Positions 12,130 through 21,878 are shown, counted from the first letter of the stretch. The stretch is DNA of 64,000 bases from Monoplex corrugatus (GCA_030674185.1 JAPXFY010000015.1:19885280-19949279); one strand, 5' to 3'. Numbers and translations: made by a program. Notes: generated from the sequence alone by a model not told the origin.

Positions 12130-12875
12130 AGTTTGTCTGTTTTCGTCACCATCACCTTCATCATCATCATCGTCGTCGTCGTCGTCGTCGTCATCATCAT
12201 CATCATATCACCATCATCTTCTTCTTCTTTTTTTTTCTTCTTCTTCTTCTTCATCATCATCACCCTTGTCGTCGTCGTCATCATCATCATCGTCGTCGTC
12301 GTCATTTTTATTGTTATTGTTATCATCATTATTGTTGTTGTTATTATTGTTATTGTTAGCACCAGCAGCAGGATTATCATCACTAATGTTATTGCCACTA
12401 TTGTTATCAATAACATCATCGTCAACATCATCATATCATCATATTGATGATTATTATCAGTATCATCTTTATCATTACTATTACCATCGTCGTCGTCATC
12501 ATCGTCATCATCGTCATCACCATCATTATGATTATCACTATCAAAAACACACAAAAAAAGTATCATCATTATCATTACTATTACTATCATCGTCGTCGTC
12601 ATCGTCATCACCACTATCACCATCATTATCTTTACTGGCACTATCCCCCCCCCCCCCCTCTTATAATCATTATTATTATCATCACTATCATTATCATCAT
12701 CATTGTTTTTTTTATTACTACTATCATTATTACTATTGTTGTTGTTGTCGTCATCATCATCATCATCATCATCACCATCAGAATTTTTGTTGTAGTTGTT
12801 GTTGCTGCTGCTGCTGCTGCTGTTTGTTTTTGTTGTTTTTGTTATTATTCTCATCTTCATCATCATCATCATCTC
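12130..12875. repeat. Trinucleotide-rich array (TCA/TCG/TTC/ATT/GTT)
   Basis: About 750 bp of interspersed trinucleotide repeats, with a C10 run near 12648. Long open frames on both strands are low-complexity artefacts. It lies immediately 5' of the expansin-like gene. Confidence 0.9.
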
Positions 12876-13098
12876 AACCACGTGACTATGGTTTCTTTCC
12901 GCTTCAGGTCAGCCATGTGAATGAGATTCCACCGCATCAACCCAGCCTATACGAACGTAATTCTTGTACATAGGACCCACCACGCGAATGCGATTGTTAT
13001 GCCGTAAGTCCATCACGTCAACAGAATTCAACCCGTACCTGAACCAGCACTCTCTCTACTTTGAAAGTCACAGCCGAACTGAACTGTAACCGCCTGCA

Positions 13099-13111
13099 GG
13101 AAAAAAAAAAA

Positions 13112-13189
<78 letters not shown>
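13099..13189. repeat. A20 followed by (GA)n, abutting the expansin-like start codon
   Basis: A poly-A run is followed by about 34 GA repeats ending directly at ATG 13190. In the frame of the gene the repeat would read as a Glu-Arg dipeptide tract from an upstream in-frame ATG at 13061. It may be 5' UTR or coding. Confidence 0.9.
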
Positions 13190-13191
<2 letters not shown>

Positions 13192-13388
13192 GTACGGCGT
13201 TCCCAGAGAAAGGAAGAGGAACGAGATGCTGAATTGCCTATGCATGAAGGACAAGCGAGTGAAGCTGATGGTGGTGTGTATCGTGGGCATCATCCTGCTG
13301 ATCGTGATGATCATCTTGACCGTCATGTTCCTCCCGGGCCCGGGTGGGAAGGATAAGCCTACCTCAGCTACTGACCGAAAACGTCAAG
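13190..13388 (+). CDS. Expansin-like exon 1: cytosolic tail and membrane anchor
   Basis: Codes 66 residues. A basic, Cys-containing segment is followed by a long Ile/Val/Leu helix and then a basic TDRKRQ stretch. The exon ends at a near-consensus donor (CAAG|GTGAGT) in phase 1. Reading through the donor stays open into a Gly-rich frame (SDGSSATAG then poly-Gly), so the exon might be longer. Confidence 0.65.
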
Positions 13389-14698
13389 GTGAGTCCGTGT
13401 CTGACGGGAGCAGCGCTACTGCTGGTCTTGGTGGTGGTGGAGGTGGTGGTAGCAGTGGTGGTGGTGATGATGATGGTGATGATGGCGGTGGTGGTGGTGG
13501 TGGTAGTGGTGGTGGTAGTGGTGGAGGTGGTGGTGATGGTGGTGGCGGTAATGGTAGTGATGGTGGTGATGGTAGTGGTGGTGGTAGCGGTGGTGAAGGT
13601 GGTGGTGGCGGTAATGGTAGTGATGGTGGTGGTGGTCTTGATAGTGGTGGTCTTGGTAGTGGTGGTGGTGGTGGTCTTAATAGTGGTGGTGGTGGTCTTG
13701 GTAGTGGTGGTGGTGGTGGTATTGATAGTGGTGTGGTGGTCTTGATAGTGGTGGTGGCGGTGGTCTTGGTAGTGGTGGTGGTGGTGGTATTGATAGTGGT
13801 GTGGTGGTCTTGATAGTGGTGGTGGCAGTGGTCTTGGTAGTGGTGGTGGTGGTCTTGGTAGTGGTGGTGGTGGTCTTGGTAGTGGTGGTGGGGTGGCAGT
13901 GGTCTTGGTAGTGGTGGTGGTGGTCTTGGTAGTGGTGGTGGTGGTCTTGGTAGTGGTGGTGGTCTTGGTGGTGGTAGTGGTGGTGGTGGTTGGCGATGAA
14001 AGTGGTGGTCGTGGTAGTGGTGGTGGTGGTCTTGGTAGTGGTAGTGGTGGTGGTGGTCTTGGTAGTGGTAGCGGTGGTGGAGGTCTTGGTAGTGGTGGTG
14101 GCGGTGGTGGTTTTGGTAGTGGTGATGGTAGTGGTGGTGGTAGTGATGGTGGTGGTGGTGGTGGCGGTGGAAGTGGTGGTGGTGGTGGTCTTCGTTGTGG
14201 TGAGGTGGTGGTGGTGGTGATGGTGCTGGAGGCGGCAGCGGTTGTGGGGTAATGGTGGTGGTGGTGGTGGTGGTGGAGGCGGCAGTGTGGTGGTGGTCTT
14301 GGTGGTGATGGTTGTGGTGATGATGGTGTGGTGATGATGGTGGTGTGTGATGATGACAGTGGTAGCGGTGGTGGTGATGGTGATGGTGGTTGTGGTGGTG
14401 GTGGTGGCGATGGAAGTGGTGGTGGTGGTTGTGGCCGTGGTGGTGGTGGTGGTCTTGGTAGTAGTGGTGGTCATGGTGGTAGTGATGGTGGTGGTGGTAG
14501 TGATGGTAGTGGTGGTCTTGATAGTGGCGGCGGCGGTGGTGGTGATGGTTGTGGTGGTGGCGGCGGAGGTGGTGGTGGTGGCTGTGGAAGTGGTGGTGGT
14601 GGTAGTGGTGGTTGTGGTGGTGGAAGTGTAGTGTTGAAGAACCCCAGGACGGGACACAGCAGCCAGGTGCGTGCGTACGTGAGGAGCATGGGGTGGGG

Positions 14699-14775
<77 letters not shown>

Positions 14776-17700
14776 GTGTGGATGTGTGAAGAAACGAAAT
14801 GACGCTGACTGCAGTCAGGTCTGTGGGAGTGGGTGGTTTGGAATGGGGAAATAAGGAGGGCACAGGGGTAGAGGGAGGAAGGGGGCGAGCGAAGGGGGGC
14901 ATGGATGGGGGACTAGCAAAGGGGGGCTGGGATGGGGGGAAAGCAGACGGGGGCCAGGATGGGGGGCAAGCAAAGGGGGCCAGGATGGGCGGCAAGCAAA
15001 GGGGGCCAGGATGGGGGCGAGCAAAGGGGGGCCAGGATGGGGGGGGGTGAGAAGAGGGGGCTAGGGTGGGGGGCGAGCAAAGGGGGGCCAGGGTGGGGGA
15101 CAAGCAAAGAGGGAAGTGTTGTTTATTGTGTTCATCGTTCTGATAATCCCCCCACCCCTTCCGTTTATTTTATTTTATTTTAATTTTATTTTATTTTATT
15201 TTTTTTATTTTTTTAATATTCTTCTAGCCGTGGTGTTCTACTGGTTTAACTTGCACCACGAAGAAACAAATTCATTCGTTTGTGCATTACTGGACCTTTC
15301 GAAACTACAGTCCTCTAGTGGAAAAAATTTTCAAGATGTATTCTAATCAATGATGATTTCATTATGTGCATCCAAATTCAAGACCATGTCATGAAGAAAT
15401 TCTGTTTTCCACTGGGAGAACATTGGCATGCAGTTGTTCCACTGAGCATTAAACATGGACAAGTGAAAGTTTATTTTGGCATTATATTGTTCAATTTGGA
15501 ATCTCTGATTTAGCATTCTTTGGAAAGTATGTACATGTATATTCGGAACACATTTGTCTACTTTACATTTACTTATAAATGATTTCACAAGCATTATTAT
15601 AAGATCAACTACTCTCTCTGTTTTTACATTTTGATCAACACCAGATTTGTATGTGTTTATTTGTTTACTTGTTTTCAGCATCAATCAACGGTTATGCTGC
15701 CAGTGCAAAGTTGCATTTGTACAAGTCATGGTTCAAAGGAGACGTGAGTGCTCACTGACATCCGCATGTGCAGTTCCATCTCCTGCTGTTTGTTTGTTTT
15801 CTGTTTCAGCTTCATTGTTTGTTTGTCCAGTGACAAATTTTTGATGATGCATATTCATCCAGCTTTGTTGTTTGTTTGTGTCTATTAACAGTGACTAGAT
15901 TTTGGGAATGCAACCTGCTGATTGGGCGTACACAAACCCGTCGCTCTCAGATAAGCAAACTTGTTTATTGTTTAGTATAATGCTGGGTACTCCGAGGATT
16001 CTTTGTGTATAAACAGTATCCCCAACTTTCATAGCTCTTTTCACTATCCGACCTTGCACAGGCTCAGGAAATCTGTTGGACCATTGTTAGCAGATTTGGA
16101 TGGAGACGGAGGGTATATGGAATTGTTTGAGTACGATGAATCCATCTTGAACAAACTTCAAACTCCAAACACCCGAACAACAGCACTGATACAAGATTCA
16201 ATGCAGATAATGAGAATAATGTCGATGACAATCTTCTGGGTAAAAACTACACTTAGTGCAGTTTTTACCTTAAAAACTACACTTAGTGCAGTTTTTACCT
16301 TGAAGATTCTCATTGACATTTGCTGTAACAAGCTACTCAGTAGCATCCACCATACTTGTATGAAAGTATCATCCACCATAATTGTATCAACGTAGTCCTA
16401 TCTCAAATTTCGATTAGTTAACCCTTTGACTCCTGCACCCTGTCCACTAGCATCCCAAGTTGCAACCGTGGTAGCAAAGCAAAAACTTAACCCTTTGTTC
16501 CTTCACCCTATCAACCAGCTCCGTACAGGAAGCTGGTGGATAGAGTGAGGGAATCAAAGGGTTAAGTGTTGGATAGGGTGCATGCAGGGGTCAAAGGGTT
16601 AAATTGTTCCGAAACATGTCGAGATTTTTCCCCTTTCATTCTTTAAGTGACTAATCACAGAAATCTAAACAAACTGATACACGAGCGCTTTTTGTGGTGG
16701 AATCTACCATGGATATGGTGCAGGAGTCAAAGGGTTAAATTGTTCCGAAACGTGTCGAGATTTTTCCCCTTTCATTTTTTTTTTTTTTTTTTTTTTTTTG
16801 GTAACGCAATTAACCACAGAAATGTAAACAACATTATACATCAGCGTTTTTTCTGAGTGAATCTACCATGGATAGGGTGCAGGGGTAAAAGGGTTAAATT
16901 AATAATTAACCACAGAAATCTGAATAAAATTATAACAAGCGCTTTTTTCTGAATGAATCTGCCAGCTTAAAAATTTGACTTTTGTGGCAGGCCACTTATT
17001 ACGAAAGCCCAGGAGAAGGAACGTGCCAGATCGCCAAAGACAACCTGCCTCCTGCAGCCCGCAATTCCAAATACCTGGCTGCCCTCAATGTGAAACAGTT
17101 CATGAAATCTGCAGCATGTGGCATGTGTTTCAGGGTGAGAGTTTTGGTTAGCAGTGTTTCAACAACAACAAAAAATGTAGGCCTAATGATTCCTTTTTCC
17201 AAATACCTGGCTCCCCTCAATATGGAACAGTTCATGAACTCTGCTGCGTGTGACATGTTTTGCAGGGTAAGGCTGTTGATTTAGCAGTGGTTCGGGGAAA
17301 AAAATGTAGGCCTAATGATTCCTTTTTATCGTTTGTCTGTGCCTGTTATTAATTGTAACGGTTGTCCCATAACGCTGAGGTTGTAGGGGAATGTGGTGAA
17401 GAGACCTCAACTTTTCAAAATGGCCAGCATTATGTGGGCGGTGTCTGTTTCTTCTACGTCGCTGTTCACTTCACAAATGCTGAAGAGGGTAGGTACATCA
17501 AAGGTGGTGGGAGAGAGAGAGACAGACAGAGAGACAGAGAGACAGACAGACAAAGAAAGAGAGAGAGAGAGAGGGACACTGAGAGAGACAGAGAGACAGA
17601 GACAGAGAGACAGAGGGAGAGGGAATGAAAAGACACAAGGAGTACTCATGCAACTATCTTTTTTTTTTTCACAGATACCTCTTCACACAGCTGGGTGGAC

Positions 17701-19764
17701 TGGAGTTTGCATGCACAAAGTTTTTCATGTCTGAGAATCAAATCCATGCTTTCAGACTGAAAGGCAGGGGCTATATCTCTATGCCCAACGCGCCTCATAC
17801 CGGTTTTATACGCTTATTTGTTGTTTGTTTATCTTATTTATTGATTTGTCTGATTAAGACTTGCCTTTTGTCACTATAGACACTTGTGATAAACTCTACA
17901 AAATTTAATACACAGGGTAGCACTGCACATAAGTGTGCTCACGAGCATGTGTGTGGGCGTGTGCGTGCGTACTTTTGTGTGCAAATGTATATGCATTGGC
18001 TTATTGTATAGAATGCTCATGCACTTAACACTTAATACACAGAGTAACACTGCACATGAAAGTGCTTGCGTGCATATTTGTGTGTGGGCGTGTGCGTGCG
18101 TACTTTTGAGTGCAGATATAGGCTACATGCATTGGTTTATTGTATACAGGTAAAAGGCAACGGCACAGGATTTGGCGATGATCCGATTACCGGGGATTTC
18201 ATTGTCTTTATCAAAGACTTGTGCCCAGAATGTGAAGAAGGTGAGATGGCAAAACTCGAGTTGATATTGTTCTTTTCGTTTGATGCTGTTGTTGTTCTTT
18301 TCGTTTGATGTTGTTGTTCCTTTCATTTGATGTTGTTCTTTTCGTTTGATGTCGTTGTTATTTTCGTTTGATGTTGTTGTTGTTTTAGTTTGATGTTGTT
18401 CTTTTCGTTTGATGCTGTTGTTCTTTTCGTTTGATGTTGTTGTTCCTTTCATTTGATGTTGTTATTATTTTCGTTTGATGTCATTGATATTTTCGTTTGA
18501 TGATGTTGTTGTTTTAGTTTGATGTTGTTGTTTCTTTCGTTTGATGTTGTTCTTTTCGTTTGATGTTGTTCTTTTCGTTCGATGTTGTTTTTCTTTTCGT
18601 TTGATGATGCTGTTCTTTTTGTTTGATGTTGTTGATCCTTTCGTTTGATGTTGTTGTTCTTTAACGTTTAATGTCATTGTTCTCTTCGTCTGATGATGTT
18701 GTTCTTTTTGTTTGATGTTGTTCTTTTCGTTTGAGATTGTTGTTCTTTTCGTTTGATGTTAGTTTTTTTGTTTGATGTTGTTTTTCTTTTTGTTTCAAAC
18801 AATGTTTCCTCTGATACGTATACGCACGTTGTTTGCCGAACACTATGCAGGACTTATGTCGCTGCACAGTCTGCACACTCATCTTCAATGGGTGTGTATG
18901 CACGCTGTGTATTCTCGTGTTTTGCTAATCCACCAAATACTGATGTAAGGCGTACAGGAACTTGGGTTTAAATAACAGGCACGTTTGATGGTTTCTGTGT
19001 GAATGCACATGAAGGGGATTCTAACACTGAGCAGGTCTAGGCATGTGTTGACATGGGAAGCTGTTGAACTACGTGGGAAGCTGAGGTAAACCCAATCTTT
19101 TATTAGCAGATGCAACCCAGGTAGGGTTTAAGTCAGACCTTTGAAGTGGAAACCCGACATCCTAACTGTCTGGCTATCGTACTTGTAAAATCTACAGTTT
19201 AAGGATACAGTGTTTTTAACTTTTTTCCCTGAGAGTTTTACAATGGACTTGTAAAGTCTTCATTCTAAGTAATTGCTAATATCTTCACTTTGTGCTTTAT
19301 TTAAAATATTATGATTTATCAGTTTCATTACCAATTTCCAATTATTTCATTCTTGTTTCATTCTTGTGTGGGCCTTGCTTGTGTTCTGCTATAACTGAGA
19401 TCAGTCATGGAACAGACACAATGACACTTAAATATGATGACTTCTGGCAACTTGTGCACAAAAGGTGATGGTTGGTGTCACCGAATCAACAGAGCTACGC
19501 ATGGCTTTTCCAGTAATTAAGAAATAAGGCTGACGTTACAGAATCAACAGAGCTACATGCGGCTGTTCCAGCAATTGATAAATAATGGTTGATGTCACAA
19601 AACTCAACAGAGCTATATGTGGCTGTTCCAGTATTTGACACTAATAACGACTGAAGTCACAAAATCAACAAAACTACATGTGCCTTTTCTGTAATCAGTA
19701 ACACACGTTTGAGAAAGCTCAACTGATTGTATGTTCAAAATCGCTTACCTTTGGCCAACACGAA

Positions 19765-19839
<75 letters not shown>

Positions 19840-21878
19840 CAGAGACAACAGAGACAGACAGACAGACAGACACGGAGAGAGACAGAGATAGAGACAGAAG
19901 AGACAGAGAGAGACGCTTACCTTCGGCCAATGCGAAAGAGAGAGAGAGACAGACAGACAGACAGAGAGAGAAAGAGAAAGAGAGAGAGCACCCATAATCT
20001 AGCTGAATGTGACAGGGGATGTGGCCTTGGCTATCGATGGACATGGACGATGGGACATAGAGATCCAGGCCGTACAGTGTCCAGTGGGCTTCACATTCAT
20101 ACAATACTCCTTCCAAGGCTCCGACGGTTTTTACCTCAAACTCCAAGTGAGAAACACAAGGTAACATTGTGTTTGTGGTTTTTCTTTGTGTGATCCCTTT
20201 CCCTATAATCTGGTTCTTATGATAACTTTTCACTTTCAGAGCATCTCAATTCTATTCCATTTTCAAATTGAAGGCCTTCTTTTGGTATTATGTTGATCTG
20301 CCATGATCATAAAGCTCGTTTTGATTTCAAGACAATCTTCGTAACCCAAACCCATTTCACTTATAAAAGCATACACTTTCAATTAGGATGATAATACCTA
20401 TTAAGTTATTTTCCCTTAAAAAATCTTTCACAAAATTTGTAACTTGGCTATTGATCAGCAACATAAAATCCATTTGTGCTTAAATTTCAAGAATCCAATG
20501 TTCATATTTCTCTGCGACACAAAATTCTGTGAAACACCCAGCGGATGAATGCATTATAAACTAATATACAACATTATGGGTGAATGTAAACTATGATTTA
20601 ATTTGTAATTCAAATATTTGAAAAGCATCTATGTGGTGGATTAATACGTGCTGATCTTAACGTTTGTAAAAGATTGAACAGGCATATGCAAAATAGTTGT
20701 ATAAAGTAGGCCTACCATAAATACAAAACAATTATGTAAAGTACCATATTGGCGCTGAGTGCATGACATTTGCAAACTGTCATCATCATCATCATCATCA
20801 TTATGTACCTTGCCGCATGCTGCTGGTCCCCAAGACAAGTTGAGATCACTACTGCCTCATTTCTCTACTGTGTGTGCGGCCTCAGGATTATGGGACGATC
20901 TTCACCTTAACCTATCCAGTGACCACTAAAGTGCATGCTCACTTGAAACATTTGTACCTTGATGGAAAGCATCTTTTGAGTGAACGCCATTGTCTAGCAG
21001 GTTGTCAGTGAAAGCTTACATCATTTTACAGGATACCTCCTCAGAGGGTAGAGGTGAAGGATTTGACCGGTTTCTGGATAGATATGAATCAGAGCACAGA
21101 TGGCCACTGGGTGGGCTCGTCACATTTTGATGAAATGGGTGGCATCCCTGTGCGTCTGACTTCCATAACTGGGAACCGTCTGGAAGATGCCATTCCTCAG
21201 CTAGGTGAGTTGTCGTGTTGCTTTTCTTTGTGAAAGATATCGCTTCTTGGCTTCGCACCTTTGTTACGTTGATTAACCCTTTGACTCCCTCAGCCTATTC
21301 ACTAGCATCCTGCTTTAACAACCATGACAGCAAAGAAAAACACTTAATCAGTTGACTTCCTCCCCTATTCACCAGCATCCTGCAGGAAGCTTGTGGATAA
21401 AGTAAAGGAGTCAAAGGCTGAAATTTTTGCTGATAATGAACAGAGTGCGGAAGTGAAAGGGTTATAAAACACACTCATGGTTAAAAGGCGACTCCCATCA
21501 ACGACTGTCGTTTCCCTTTCCACGCGGGAAAATGAAAATTTGATGGGACAGTCATTAATCCTTGACCTCAATCTTTCCTGTCTTCTATATTGTGTATTCG
21601 TTCTTTGTTGTCATTTGTATATACTTGACAAAGGCCAGTTTGCCAAAAAATCTGTACCTGTCTTTATTTTGTTATTAAGTGTGCGTTCTGAGTCAGTTTT
21701 TGTTGAAGTAAAATGATTCAGTTTTTGTTGGAAAAAAAGAGACAAAAAAAAAAAAGAAAAAAAAAGACATGACCCAATGTTTTAACCGTTATCATGTCTG
21801 TGTCCAGTGAACAAGGTGGTGATGGAAGGAGAGAAAAGCGCACAGTTTCCTTTGGATTATTCACTGCTCACCTCATGA
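13190..21878 (+). CDS. Membrane-anchored expansin-like protein
   Basis: Expansins are non-hydrolytic wall-loosening proteins with a double-psi beta-barrel and a C-terminal CBM63-like domain. Here the N-terminus has a basic cytosolic stretch and one hydrophobic helix (residues about 24-48). Lacking a cleavable signal peptide, it looks like a type II anchor. After a GGT-repeat region, firm exons give the barrel (ATYYESPGEGTC, SAACGMCFR, DLCPEC) and the CBM63-like half (GRWDIEIQAVQCPV, IQYSFQGSDGFYLKLQVRN, DGHWVG, NRLEDAIPQL). Model: 13190-13388, 14632-14666 (tentative), 16991-17134, 18150-18240, 19110-19120 (tentative), 20003-20160, 21032-21204, 21808-21878. This gives 293 residues in frame. 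Alternatively the GGT repeat is coding, as a Gly-rich linker. The Asp expected about 11 residues after DLCPEC is not recovered, so one small exon may be wrong. Animal expansins are patchy, which is consistent with ancient horizontal transfer. Confidence 0.8.
13430..14628 (+). repeat. 1.2-kb (GGT)n-based minisatellite within the expansin-like gene
   Basis: Imperfect GGT repeats are interrupted by AGT, CTT, GAT and GGC. In the favourable frame they encode runs such as GGGGLGSGS and GGGGIDSG. Higher-order duplications are visible: a block of about 70 bp at about 13719 recurs at about 13789, carrying the same 1-nt slip. The Gly frame changes several times (near 13732, 13800, 13890, 13990 and 14205), so no continuous coding frame exists as sequenced. 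Either it is an intronic repeat or it is a coding linker damaged by sequence errors or slippage. Confidence 0.9.
14632..14666 (+). CDS. Expansin-like exon 2 (tentative): short linker
   Basis: The 35-nt segment encodes VLKNPRTGHSSQ and ends at donor CAG|GTGCGT in phase 0, which fits the next exon. Its start after a TAG gives the phase-1 entry required by exon 1. The acceptor lacks a good pyrimidine tract because it sits in the GGT repeat. The exon may therefore really be the end of a long Gly-rich exon. Confidence 0.4.
14700..14774. repeat. (GT)n microsatellite
   Basis: About 37 uninterrupted GT repeats, 33 bp downstream of the tentative exon 2 donor. Confidence 0.97.
14860..15113. repeat. 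G-rich minisatellite, ~25-30-bp unit
   Basis: About nine imperfect copies of a unit like GGGGGCGAGCAAAGGGGGGCCAGGAT. Runs of three to nine guanines recur every 8-12 bases on the plus strand, which makes G-quadruplex formation plausible. It is intronic in the expansin-like gene. Confidence 0.85.
15114..16417. other. Intronic DNA of the expansin-like gene
   Basis: It includes a TTTTA-rich run at about 15163-15213 and a perfect 30-nt direct repeat at 16241-16270 and 16271-16300. Each 30-nt unit is itself nearly palindromic (ACTACACTTAGTGCAGT core). No coding exon was recognised. Confidence 0.5.
16418..16602. mobile_element. TTAA-flanked palindromic MITE, copy 1
   Basis: Outer ends are TTAA-CCCTTTGACTCCTGCACCC at 16418 and the inverse ending GGG-TTAA at 16602. 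A second, inner TTAA-flanked palindrome runs from about 16489 to 16564. The TTAA target and ends beginning CCC are hallmarks of piggyBac-superfamily elements, so this is probably a non-autonomous piggyBac MITE. Other copies are at 21273, 32101, 49048 and 52681. Confidence 0.75.
16586..16970. repeat. Tandem repeat, ~135-160-bp unit, about 2.7 copies
   Basis: The block from GGGTCAAAGGGTTAAATTGTTCC through ACCACAGAAATCTAAAC to TGAATCTACCATGGATA is repeated. Starts are near 16586, 16721 and 16880, and the middle copy carries an expanded T tract. Each copy begins with the MITE terminal sequence, so the duplication apparently followed MITE insertion. Confidence 0.7.
16991..17134 (+). CDS. Expansin-like exon 3: first half of the double-psi beta-barrel
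   Basis: The acceptor TTTGTGGCAG and donor AGG|GTGAGA bound exactly 48 codons (phase 0 to 0). It starts ATYYESPGEGTC and ends SAACGMCFR. Y/E near the start and the Cys pair are typical of expansin and GH45-like barrels. Confidence 0.88.
17065..17328 (+). repeat. Tandem duplication of the 3' part of exon 3 plus intron
   Basis: Sequence from about 17065 to 17197 (end of exon 3 and 5' intron) is repeated at about 17197-17328, a 132-nt shift with roughly 85 percent identity. The second copy still reads SKYLAPLNMEQFMNSAAC and keeps a GT donor after it. It lacks an AG acceptor, so it is probably a dead duplicate exon. Confidence 0.85.
17511..17620. repeat. (GA/GACA)n microsatellite
   Basis: Purine-rich GAGA and GACA repeats in an intron of the expansin-like gene. 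Open frames here are repeat artefacts. Confidence 0.9.
18150..18240 (+). CDS. Expansin-like exon 4: second half of the barrel
   Basis: Acceptor TGTATACAG, donor GAAG|GTGAGA. Thirty codons plus one base encode VKGNGTGFGDD through DLCPECEE. The Asp-Leu-Cys-Pro-Glu motif matches the segment of expansin barrels that carries the first functional Asp. Confidence 0.88.
18262..18800. repeat. Minisatellite of ~15-21-bp units (TTCTTTTCGTTTGATGTTGTTG)
   Basis: About thirty degenerate copies in the intron after exon 4. Minus-strand open frames rich in Asn, Lys and Thr across it are artefacts. Confidence 0.9.
19110..19120 (+). CDS. Candidate 11-nt micro-exon of the expansin-like gene
   Basis: Exon 4 ends in phase 1 and exon 6 must be read in phase 0, so an exon of length 2 mod 3 is required between them. 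This segment lies between TTTATTAGCAG and GTAGGG and has the right length. It would encode DATQ with the split codon. It does not restore the Asp expected in expansins, so it is only a phase-compatible proposal. Confidence 0.3.
19467..19712. repeat. Minisatellite, ~60-63-bp unit, four copies
   Basis: Copies share GTCACAAAATCAACAGAGCTACATG and GGCTGTTCCAGTAATT, and are degenerate. Intronic in the expansin-like gene. Confidence 0.8.
19742..19990. repeat. (GACA)n/(GA)n block with a duplicated flank
   Basis: Two microsatellite blocks are each preceded by a near-identical phrase, GCTTACCTTxGGCCAAxxCGAAAG (19742 and 19914), indicating a segmental duplication of the array. It runs to within 15 bp of exon 6, depriving that acceptor of a pyrimidine tract. 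Confidence 0.85.
20003..20160 (+). CDS. Expansin-like exon 6: barrel end and start of CBM63-like domain
   Basis: Starts after CTAG and ends at ACAAG|GTAACA in phase 2. It encodes LNVTGDVALAIDGHGRWDIE through YLKLQVRNTR. The W...VQCPVG and IxYxFxGS...LxVRN patterns are characteristic of the junction and second domain of expansins. An in-frame TAG directly upstream forces the exon start. Confidence 0.82.
20776..20840 (-). mobile_element. Short LINE 3' terminus (minus strand)
   Basis: (CATCAT)n followed by a phrase like TGTACCTTGCCGCATGCTG resembles the 3' end of the LINE fragment at 59115-59570. Only about 65 bp is recognisable. Confidence 0.4.
21032..21204 (+). CDS. Expansin-like exon 7: CBM63-like domain
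   Basis: Acceptor TCATTTTACAG, donor CTAG|GTGAGT. It encodes RIPPRVEVKDLTGFWIDM through GNRLEDAIPQL, including the DGHWVGS segment that aligns with the conserved DGxW region of expansin C-terminal domains. Confidence 0.88.
21273..21463. mobile_element. TTAA-type palindromic MITE, copy 2 (degenerate)
   Basis: Begins TTAA-CCCTTTGACTCCCTCAGCC, has an inner stem around GGAAGCTTGTGGATAAAGT, and ends AAAGGG-TTAT. The right target site has decayed. Intronic in the expansin-like gene. Confidence 0.65.
21475..21725 (+). repeat. Retroelement-terminus-like sequence
   Basis: Contains CTTGACAAAGGCCAGTTTGCC followed by TATTTTGTTATTAAGTGTGCGTTC, clearly related to the arm of the foldback at 4401-4520. It is a single-orientation relative of that repeat, followed by an A-rich tract near 21735-21765. 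Confidence 0.5.
21808..21878 (+). CDS. Expansin-like exon 8 (terminal)
   Basis: Acceptor TGTGTCCAG. Encodes the split Val, then NKVVMEGEK through YSLLTS, and stops at TGA 21876-21878. Entry in phase 1 matches exon 7. A candidate AATAAA polyadenylation signal lies at 22156-22161. Confidence 0.82.

Noticed and set aside
12123..12973. Open frames on both strands through the trinucleotide array
   Set aside because: Pure low-complexity repeats give open frames in several phases at once; no non-repetitive coding part.
13677..14657. 326-codon minus-strand frame, poly-Thr/Pro/His
   Set aside because: Antisense shadow of the GGT repeat in the expansin-like gene.
14471..15107. Minus-strand Pro-rich frames
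   Set aside because: Antisense translation of GGT, GT and G-rich minisatellites.
17362..17628. Possible exon between expansin-like exons 3 and 4
   Set aside because: Exons 3 and 4 already join in phase 0 with continuous family-like sequence; the frame runs into a GA array.
19930..20193. Alternative frame of exon 6 starting in the GA array
   Set aside because: The other frame matches expansin C-terminal motifs (GRWDIE, VQCPVG, YSFQGS); this one has no homology and begins in a repeat.
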